The translations under genes were made by a program, and so were the position numbers. A stretch of 49,676 bases of DNA. It comes from Actinomycetota bacterium (GTDB lineage Bacteria > Actinomycetota > Coriobacteriia > Anaerosomatales > Anaerosomataceae). Of the stretch, positions 43,472-49,676 are shown piece after piece (position 1 is the first letter of the stretch; the number at the start of each line of letters is the position of its first letter). The DNA is taken from positions 107,830 through 157,505 of the forward strand of contig SBEH01000004.1 in NCBI GenBank assembly GCA_009668945.1, read 5' to 3'. A model generated the notes under the pieces. That model was not told where the DNA came from and did not search any database. It saw nothing but the letters and a program-made list of their open reading frames with translations.

Positions 43472-44470
43472 ATGCCGGCTCCCGAACCGCTCGAGCGACT
43501 CACTTTCGACGCTGCCGCACTGGTGGCAGAGCATCCGCCGGTCCTCCGTCACACCAACAAGCTCGTCGTGTTCACCATCGGCTGTGGTGAGGGGAGTGCG
43601 CCGCACTCCGGCACGATCGGCTATACGCGCTGGGCGGCAATGACGCTACCGGAGCACGTCGATGCCGGCGCAGCGGTCGGCATCGCCGAGAGCGCGCCAT
43701 CCATCTACACCTACGCACCGGTGGATCCGAAGGCGCTTGAGTGGCACGTGAACTTCGCCGATCCGCTCCTCTTCTACGCCTACGGCTCGGGTCTCTTCGC
43801 GCAGGATGAGATGCAGTCGGCCGAACACCCGGCTCTCGGGTCGCTCGTCGAGGCGCTGCATGTCGGCCCGCACCGCGCCGTCACCGAGGACGAGACCGGC
43901 CCGACTCCGGTGCTCGTGACCGGCGTGGAGCGCAGGGTGCACGTGGCGACCGACCGCAACGAGGCCGCTGGGCGTCCGAGAGGACTGTACGGCAATGAGT
44001 TCTCGGCGGCCTCGGTGGACGTCATCCGAACGGCCACGAGCCGTATCGACCCGCCGACGGTCTCGAACCTGATCGCGCTTGCGGCCCCGTCATACGGCGT
44101 GGGCGCCTACACTCGCGAGCAGATCGAGCGCATCTTGGTGACGGCCTACACCGGCTTCGCGGCGGCCGCGGCCGAATCCGCACGCGTGTGCGAAGACGCA
44201 CCCGTTGTGATCCACACCGGCTACTGGGGTTGCGGCGTGTTCGGCGGCGACCGCGTGCTGATGTCGACCCTGCAGGTGCTCGCCGCGGGCATGGCCGGGG
44301 TCGGCCGCCTCGTGTTCCACACGGTCTCGGAGGAGGGCGCGGCGCCCTTCGCCGAAGCACTCGGCATCATTTCCGAGAAGCTCGCAACTGCTGACGGGAT
44401 CAGCGCCGATGACCTCGTCGACCGCGTGCATGCGCTGGGCATCACCTGGGGCATGAACGACGGCCGTTAG
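43472..44470 (+). CDS. Divergent poly(ADP-ribose) glycohydrolase-like protein
   Basis: 332 residues, no signal peptide. The segment HTGYWGCGVFGGDRVLM (about 248-264) closely resembles the PARG-domain motif TGNWGCGAFGGD. Upstream, NFADPLLFYAYGSGLFAQDEMQ (about 94-115) lies where PARG has its ADP-ribose loop and catalytic GGG...QEE. Here Gln-Asp-Glu (111-113) replaces Gln-Glu-Glu, keeping the last Glu. I infer a macrodomain-like ADP-ribose hydrolase that would remove ADP-ribose from proteins or nucleic acid. AAGGAGG precedes the ATG. No ADP-ribosyltransferase gene is visible nearby. Confidence 0.7.
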   Translation: MPAPEPLERLTFDAAALVAEHPPVLRHTNKLVVFTIGCGEGSAPHSGTIGYTRWAAMTLPEHVDAGAAVGIAESAPSIYTYAPVDPKALEWHVNFADPLLFYAYGSGLFAQDEMQSAEHPALGSLVEALHVGPHRAVTEDETGPTPVLVTGVERRVHVATDRNEAAGRPRGLYGNEFSAASVDVIRTATSRIDPPTVSNLIALAAPSYGVGAYTREQIERILVTAYTGFAAAAAESARVCEDAPVVIHTGYWGCGVFGGDRVLMSTLQVLAAGMAGVGRLVFHTVSEEGAAPFAEALGIISEKLATADGISADDLVDRVHALGITWGMNDGR

Positions 44471-44572
44471 GCGTCGACCCCCTCGCATCTCCACAGCACC
44501 TCCACACGCGAATTCGTGGCGAGATCACTCCCGCCGAGTACGGCGAGATCAGGAAGGCTCTAGAATAGCCGC

Positions 44573-45394
44573 ATGACGAAGATCCTAGCCGCGCTCGGCC
44601 TGCTCGCCATCATAGCCGCCGCCGCGTGGGCGTTCATGTCGTACGGTCCCGCAGGTCGCGAGCCCGCCGAATGGCTCATCGCGCGACCGGTAGCGCACCG
44701 CGGCTTCTGGACCGAGGGGCCGGAACGGCCGGAGAACTCGCTTGCGGCCTTCGACGCGGCGGCCGCGAAGGGATACGCCATCGAGCTTGACGTACATTCC
44801 TCGGCCGAAGGCGTCACCATCGTCTTCCATGACAGCGGGCTCGCGCGCATGACCGGCGAGGACTCACTCGTGGAGGACCTCACCCTGGAGGAGCTGAAGG
44901 CGCTGCGCCTTCTCGGCGGGAAGGAGCCGATTCCGACGCTCGAAGAGGTGCTAGCGCTCGTGGACGGGCGCGTCCCGGTCTTCGTGGAGATCAAGAACGA
45001 GGACGAGGTCGGCGCGCTCGAAGACGATGTGGCGAAACAGCTTGCCGACTACGACGGCGATGCCTGCGTGATGTCGTTCAATCCATATTCGCTCGCGCGG
45101 GTGGCCGAGGCGGCGCCCGACATCCAGCGCGGCCAACTCTCAGGCGGCTTCGAGGGCGAGGACCTCGCCTGGTACAAGAAGTTGCTGCTCAAAGGCATGC
45201 TCATGAACTGGACGTCCAAGCCCGACTTCATCGCCTACGAGCTCACCGAGCTTCCATCGATAGACGTCACGGCGCAGAGGTGGCGCGGCCGTCCCGTCCT
45301 TGTGTGGACGATCGACGACGCGGACGACCTTGCTGTTGCGCGGATGTACGCAGACGGCGGGATCTTCGATCCGAGCGGGCTCGAGGCGCAGTAG
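44573..45394 (+). CDS. Glycerophosphodiester phosphodiesterase
   Basis: Hydrolyses deacylated phospholipids to glycerol-3-phosphate and an alcohol. 273 residues: an N-terminal transmembrane or signal anchor (about 4-24), then the GDPD TIM barrel. Catalytic and metal residues are visible in VAHRGFW (His-Arg), PENSLAAF (Glu-Asn), ELDVHSSAEG and VFHDSGLARMT (second His). PTLEEVLALV and VEIKNE are conserved too. The last barrel strand is WTIDD. Located outside the cytoplasmic membrane by its anchor. It stands alone with a 102-nt upstream gap. Confidence 0.9.
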   Translation: MTKILAALGLLAIIAAAAWAFMSYGPAGREPAEWLIARPVAHRGFWTEGPERPENSLAAFDAAAAKGYAIELDVHSSAEGVTIVFHDSGLARMTGEDSLVEDLTLEELKALRLLGGKEPIPTLEEVLALVDGRVPVFVEIKNEDEVGALEDDVAKQLADYDGDACVMSFNPYSLARVAEAAPDIQRGQLSGGFEGEDLAWYKKLLLKGMLMNWTSKPDFIAYELTELPSIDVTAQRWRGRPVLVWTIDDADDLAVARMYADGGIFDPSGLEAQ

Positions 45395-45475
45395 TCCATC
45401 GGCGGTTTGTCCCCCGGCCGTGAGGCGAATACACTCCCCAGAGCGCTCCCGGCGGGGTGCGACGCGAGGAGGACC

Positions 45476-47593
45476 ATGATGCTGACCAGGCGCGACTTCG
45501 TGAAGTGGTGTGCAGCCACCGGCGCCTGGGTCTACGTCGGCGGACTTGCCGGCTGCGCTCGCAGGCCGTTCGATCCCGGAAGCCCCCGGGGCGAAGGGGC
45601 GTTGACGCCGCTGCGGCCAGAGTCGATTCCAAAGTACGCCACTCCGCTTCTCGTTCCGCCCGCGATGCCGCGCGCGGAAGGCCCGGACGGCATCGACTGC
45701 TACGAGATCTCGATGCGTCAGTTCGAGCAGCAGATCCTGCCGGATACGCTGCCCAAGACCACCGTATGGGGCTACGGCCCGGTCGCCGCCGCGGCCGCCA
45801 ACGCGCCGATGATCCACAATGCGCCGTCGCTCACGATCGAGGCAAGGCACGGCGTACCCACCCGCGTGAAGTGGATCAACGACCTCTGCGACGAGAACGG
45901 CGCGCATCTTCCGCACCTGCTCCCGGTGGACCCCACGCTTCACTGGGCCAACCCGCAGGGCAAAGAGGCCGGTCGCGACACACGGCCGATCTTCACCGAA
46001 ACGCCGGGGGCCTACACCGGCCCGGTGCCGATCGTCACGCATGTGCACGGCGCCGTGGGCGTGGGCGACGAGAGCGACGGGTATGCCGAGGCCTGGTACC
46101 TCTGCGACGGACCGGTCGTGGGCTACGCGCGCAACGGCAGCTGGTACGACTTCTTCGCGGCGAAGGCGAAGGCAGAACTCGGCGTGGAGTGGGGCGACGG
46201 TTTCGCGATCTTCCAGTACCCGAACGAGAACCGCGCCTCCACGCTCTGGTACCACGACCACGCACTAGGCATGACGCGCCTGAACGTCTACGCCGGCCCG
46301 GCCGGCTTCTTCATTCTTCGCGGTGGCGACGATGGCGATGTGAGCGTGAAGGACAGTCGCACGGGCGCCGCCGCGGTGCTCCCCGGGCCCGCACCCGCCG
46401 AGGGGGATTCGGCCGGTATCCGCTACTACGAGGTTCCGATCGCCATCCAGGACCGCGCTTTCAACGAGGACGGCTCGCTCTTCTACCCCGGCGACCGCGC
46501 ATTCTTCGATGAGATCGCCGGTCCGTTCATCCCCGAGCCCGGCGGCTTCTCGCCCATCTGGAACCCGGAGTTCTTCGGCAATACGATCATGGTCAACGGC
46601 GCCACGTGGCCGTACCTCGAGGTGGAACGTCGGCGCTACCGCTTCCGCTTCCTCAACGGCTGCCAGAGCCGCTTCCTCGTCCTCGACTTCGGTGCGATCG
46701 ACGGCGCGCGCGTGTGGCAGATCGGGAATGAGGGCGGCTTCCTTTCCGGGCCCGTTAGCATCTCGTCGGCCACCGGTGCCGGGCGGCTGGTGATGGGTCT
46801 GGCCGAGCGCGCCGACATGATCGTCGACTTCACCGACGTGCCCGAAGGCGAGTACGTGCTGAAGAACGTAGGTCCTGACGAGCCCTATCGCGGCGGCGAG
46901 CCGGGCGCGGACTTCGAGCCGGCGAACTCCGAGACGACCGGCCAGGTAATGCAGTTCCGCGTCGTAGCCGCAACTGGCGCCGACGACAGCACACCGCCGG
47001 AGTTCCTCGCGCTGCCGCCGATCACGGCGCTTCCCGCTGAGACGGTCACCCGGAAGCTCGCGCTCGTCGAGGTGATGGGCATGGGCCGCGACGCGGAGGG
47101 CGAGGAAGTCGAGGGGCCAGCCGAGGCGGTCCTCGGCATCGTGAACGAGGACGGCGAGGCCGAACCGCGCGAGTGGGGAAGTGAGGTCACCGAGAATCCC
47201 GAGGTTGGCGCGGTGGAGCTCTGGGAGATCTACAACACCACCGGCGACGCGCACCCGATGCACGTGCACGAGACTGTGTTCGAGCTGGTGAACCGCCAAC
47301 CGCTGGCCATGCAAGAGGAAGAGCTCATCACGCCTCTCGATCCGGTTGGAGATCCCGTAGGTCCGCTGCCGCACGAGACCGGCTTCAAGGACACGGTCAT
47401 CGCGTATCCGGGGCAGGTCACGCGGATCCGGGCGCGCTTCGGCAGGGCAGGGCAGTTCGTGTGGCACTGTCACATCGTCGAGCACGAAGACAACGAGATG
47501 ATGCGGCCGTTCCGCATTGGCCCGAAGCAGCCCGGGCAGCCGGAGCCCAAGGCCATGCCGGACGCCGAGAACGCGATGGAGCAGGACGCTTGA
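45476..47593 (+). CDS. Tat-exported multicopper oxidase (CotA/bilirubin oxidase-like)
   Basis: 705-residue three-cupredoxin oxidase acting outside the membrane, coupling substrate or metal oxidation to O2 reduction. The N-terminus has a twin-arginine signal (TRRDFVKW) ending in a lipobox-like LAGC. All four copper-binding blocks are present: HVHGAVG, WYHDHALGM, HPMHVHETVF and WHCHIVEHEDNEMMRP (type 1 Cys plus axial Met). The insertion pattern and the LPxxxxxDP-rich N-terminal half resemble CotA and bilirubin oxidases. GAGGAGGACC precedes ATG 45476. An O2-using enzyme is notable in an otherwise anaerobic gene set. Confidence 0.93.
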   Translation: MMLTRRDFVKWCAATGAWVYVGGLAGCARRPFDPGSPRGEGALTPLRPESIPKYATPLLVPPAMPRAEGPDGIDCYEISMRQFEQQILPDTLPKTTVWGYGPVAAAAANAPMIHNAPSLTIEARHGVPTRVKWINDLCDENGAHLPHLLPVDPTLHWANPQGKEAGRDTRPIFTETPGAYTGPVPIVTHVHGAVGVGDESDGYAEAWYLCDGPVVGYARNGSWYDFFAAKAKAELGVEWGDGFAIFQYPNENRASTLWYHDHALGMTRLNVYAGPAGFFILRGGDDGDVSVKDSRTGAAAVLPGPAPAEGDSAGIRYYEVPIAIQDRAFNEDGSLFYPGDRAFFDEIAGPFIPEPGGFSPIWNPEFFGNTIMVNGATWPYLEVERRRYRFRFLNGCQSRFLVLDFGAIDGARVWQIGNEGGFLSGPVSISSATGAGRLVMGLAERADMIVDFTDVPEGEYVLKNVGPDEPYRGGEPGADFEPANSETTGQVMQFRVVAATGADDSTPPEFLALPPITALPAETVTRKLALVEVMGMGRDAEGEEVEGPAEAVLGIVNEDGEAEPREWGSEVTENPEVGAVELWEIYNTTGDAHPMHVHETVFELVNRQPLAMQEEELITPLDPVGDPVGPLPHETGFKDTVIAYPGQVTRIRARFGRAGQFVWHCHIVEHEDNEMMRPFRIGPKQPGQPEPKAMPDAENAMEQDA

Positions 47594-47608
47594 GACACGA
47601 GGATCGCC

Positions 47609-47894
47609 ATGCACAGGGCCCGCTCGGTTGCCCGCACGCTGCTCCTCCTCATGGTACTCGCCCTGCTCCGCTGCGCGTGATCGAGCGCGACTTCAGCATC
47701 CTGGAGAGTTGCGGCGAGGCCAAGTAGCCATGCCAGCAGGGCCGGAAGCTCGCCCCGGCGCTCCTCGATGCGATGCTCGCGCCCGGTGTCTCCGTGTCCG
47801 GTGGGACGCCGCTGCCCGAACCCTGTACGATGTACGAGTTCGGTGCGCGCGGTTCTGGGGAGTGCGACCGCGTTCGCGTCCTGAGGGGAGGCGC
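47609..47894 (+). pseudogene. Remnant of a secreted protein with an FGE/SUMF1-like C-terminal motif
   Basis: GAGGATC precedes ATG 47609, which encodes a 23-residue signal-like peptide (MHRARSVARTLLLLMVLALL...) ending at a TGA. The adjacent frame from 47677 continues with coding-like GC-rich third positions (VIERDFSILESCGEAK), meets a TAG at about 47725, and then runs on to MYEFGARGSGECDRVRVLRGGAWLN. The last part matches the formylglycine-generating-enzyme/SUMF1 pattern RVLRGGSW. One frameshift and one stop imply a decayed gene, probably with an internal deletion. Its last codons overlap the ribosome site and start of the next gene. The family call rests on one short motif. Confidence 0.4.
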
Positions 47895-49646
47895 GTGGCT
47901 GAACCATCGGCAGGGCGGGACACCCGTCGTCTGCGTATAGTCCGCTGGCTTCGGGATCATGAAGCGCGGCTGGTTGCCGTGCTGGCCGTCACCGTCGTAG
48001 CGCTCACGTTCGGCGGATATGCCTTCAACCCGGGAGTGCGGGCGCGGGTGAGCCTTCCCTCGGCGATCTACCACTCGCTCGCGAGTCTCGCTGGGGGTGT
48101 CGAGTGGGACGAGTACGGGTGGCAGGGCAACCTGTCCACGTGGCTCGACCTGCTTCTCGTCGCGTGGGTTGCGGTCAAGGCAGCCATGCTCGCGTTCGCC
48201 AACGCAATCGATGGCGCCTGGGCGCGGCGTCGCCGCGGTCACACGATACTGTGCGGGATCGGTCACTACGGTCGGATCCTGAGCGAGGCCCTCCTTCGTA
48301 GTGGTAGCAAGCTAACGATCATCGAGCCCGACAGAGCGAACCCCGATGCATTGCTTCTCCGCGCGCAGGGCGCGTGTGTGTTGATCGGGGACCCGACCGG
48401 TGCCGAGGCGCTCGATGCTGCTCGTGCGGATCGCGCCACCCGCGTAATCTGCATGATGGACAGCGACGACGCGAACGCAGTGGTGGCGCGCGAGGTCGCC
48501 CGTCTCGTTCCCGCCGGGACCCCGGCATGCTTCATTCGCAACGAGAGTCCGTCGACATGGGCTTCAATCGACTCGGCCAGGGACAATGCGGTGGTGCCGT
48601 TCTCTGTCCTATCCAGCGCCTCCAGCAACGTGTTCCTCGCAATAGACCTGGAGTCGCTGAAGGGCGATGTCGACATCGCCGTATTCGGAACGGGAGTGGC
48701 CTCGGAATCGGTGATCGTGCGGGCGGCGAAGGTCTGGCAGGCGATCGCCGTGCGACGCGGTGGTGCCGGCGTCTTGCGGTTGCACGTCGTCGGCCCCGAT
48801 GGCGGATCGTTCGTCTCCCGGGTGCTTCCGCTTCGCTACGACGGCATCGATGCCCTGTGCGAGCTCGTAGGCTCCGATGTCGACTCGTGGGACGTTGCCG
48901 AGCACGTTGCGGCCTGCGCTCTGGAGGGTGCGGAGAGTCTGGCCGCTGCAGTCGTCGCAACCGGCCGGGACACCGCCAACGTCCAACTCGCACTCGCTCT
49001 GGCCCGCCGCGCTCCCGACACGATTCGCATCGTCGCGGTGACCGACACCAGACCTGGTGTTCTCGAGCTTGTCGCGTCTGCGGATTCCGGGCTTGCCGCA
49101 AGGCTGGATATCGTCGACGTCAGCAGTGCGCTACGCGATTCCGGGACCGTACTCGGAGGGACTCGCGAGGAGATGGCGCGTCTCGCCCACGAGGACTGGC
49201 TGCGCACGCAGTTGAGGCACGGAGCGGAGCTGGATTCCCGTGGCCCGATGCAGCACTGGAGTTCGCTGCCGGAGTCGTTCAAGCAATCGAATCGTGAGCA
49301 GATGCGTGCGGTCTTTGACGCCATGGTGCCCCGACTCGCATCCACCGTGGTGCCGCTCGCTGACTGGGACGCCCGGCCGTTCGAGTTCCGCCGCGGCGAG
49401 GTGGAGGCCCTGTCTCGGCTGGAGCACGAGCGCTGGTGTGCCGAGCGCACAGCTGCCGGGTGGCGCCTGGATGCCTCGCTTGCCGAGCGTGACGCCCGGA
49501 CGAAGCGCACGCCGTGGCTCGTGTCCTACGACGATCTGCCGGACGTGCAGAAGGACAACGACCGCGATGCCGTGACTCGGATCCCGGTCACGCTCGCACG
49601 CGCAGGGTTCCGGCTTCAGCGTAATGGCGACTCGGCGGGGGGATAG
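47895..49646 (+). CDS. Membrane TrkA-N protein fused to a bacterial RyR domain
   Basis: 583 residues from GTG 47895 (GGGGAGG 5-6 nt upstream). Two transmembrane helices (about 25-45 and 82-102) flank a short loop (AIYHSLASLAGGVE) that lacks the K+ filter TVGYGD. A TrkA-N Rossmann domain follows with GIGHYG (121-126) and an acidic residue closing strand 2 (E144), suited to NAD(H). A second nucleotide-binding-like half covers about 255-440. The C-terminus (about 504-575) is a ryanodine-receptor-type domain: LEHERWCAERTAAGW, then TPWLVSYDDLPDVQKDNDRDAV. Such TrkA/RyR proteins are predicted nucleotide-sensing membrane proteins. The ligand and physiological role are unknown. Confidence 0.88.
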   Translation: MAEPSAGRDTRRLRIVRWLRDHEARLVAVLAVTVVALTFGGYAFNPGVRARVSLPSAIYHSLASLAGGVEWDEYGWQGNLSTWLDLLLVAWVAVKAAMLAFANAIDGAWARRRRGHTILCGIGHYGRILSEALLRSGSKLTIIEPDRANPDALLLRAQGACVLIGDPTGAEALDAARADRATRVICMMDSDDANAVVAREVARLVPAGTPACFIRNESPSTWASIDSARDNAVVPFSVLSSASSNVFLAIDLESLKGDVDIAVFGTGVASESVIVRAAKVWQAIAVRRGGAGVLRLHVVGPDGGSFVSRVLPLRYDGIDALCELVGSDVDSWDVAEHVAACALEGAESLAAAVVATGRDTANVQLALALARRAPDTIRIVAVTDTRPGVLELVASADSGLAARLDIVDVSSALRDSGTVLGGTREEMARLAHEDWLRTQLRHGAELDSRGPMQHWSSLPESFKQSNREQMRAVFDAMVPRLASTVVPLADWDARPFEFRRGEVEALSRLEHERWCAERTAAGWRLDASLAERDARTKRTPWLVSYDDLPDVQKDNDRDAVTRIPVTLARAGFRLQRNGDSAGG

Positions 49647-49676
49647 ACTGCGCCGGCTAGAAGAGCAACGCACGAG

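Overview
This 49.7-kb window is high-GC bacterial chromosome that codes densely on both strands. It combines a complete ornithine-fermentation pathway, an NAD(P)-type [NiFe] sulfhydrogenase, a very large secreted multiheme c-type cytochrome, GTG/TTG starts and an actinobacterial codon style. I infer an anaerobic actinobacterium near Coriobacteriia/OPB41-type lineages. That placement rests on gene content and composition, not on a phylogenetic marker.

Layout from left to right. (1) 1-3016, minus strand: a chain of overlapping genes, AbiEi antitoxin -> AbiEii toxin -> TldD metalloprotease -> start of a TldE/PmbA partner, joined by GTGA, GTGA and ATGA overlaps. (2) 3078-4283: a secreted coiled-coil NlpC/P60 peptidoglycan hydrolase. 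(3) 4466-11171, minus: a membrane-anchored protein followed by a 1983-residue, 15-heme extracellular cytochrome. The middle of the cytochrome is a near-perfect tandem duplication with a period of exactly 1500 bp. (4) 11381-12065: initiator tRNA-Met and a small hypothetical gene. (5) 12211-16707, plus: hydBGDA sulfhydrogenase plus its maturation protease. (6) 16827-22113, plus: a branched-chain/hydrophobic amino acid ABC importer (livKHMGF) with an unusual insertion in LivH. (7) 22165-24001, minus: an ABC-2 exporter pair. (8) 24103-31940, minus: a complete F1Fo-ATP synthase operon (atpZ-I-B-E-F-F'-A-G-D-C). It has no atpH; its alpha subunit instead carries two delta-like domains at the N-terminus. 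(9) 32224-42605, plus: ord, ortA, ortB, an unknown membrane protein, oraS, oraE, a MutL/GlmL-type mutase chaperone, an MFS transporter and ornithine racemase. (10) 42622-49646: a small membrane-protein frame broken by an in-frame TGA, a nuclease lipoprotein, a divergent PARG-like protein, a glycerophosphodiesterase, a Tat-exported multicopper oxidase, a gene remnant and a TrkA-N/RyR fusion protein.

The metabolic logic is coherent. Amino acids enter through the liv system and the MFS carrier. L-ornithine is racemised (orr), rearranged by the B12/PLP mutase OraSE and oxidised by Ord. Thiolase OrtAB then cleaves the product with CoA to acetyl-CoA and alanine. Released reducing equivalents can leave as H2 through the hydrogenase or through extracellular heme proteins, and the ATP synthase couples to the ion gradient.

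The two most unusual systems are the AbiE toxin-antitoxin genes translationally coupled to a TldD/TldE protease, and the delta-delta-alpha fusion in the ATP synthase. All functional calls come from reading the sequence; no database search was run.
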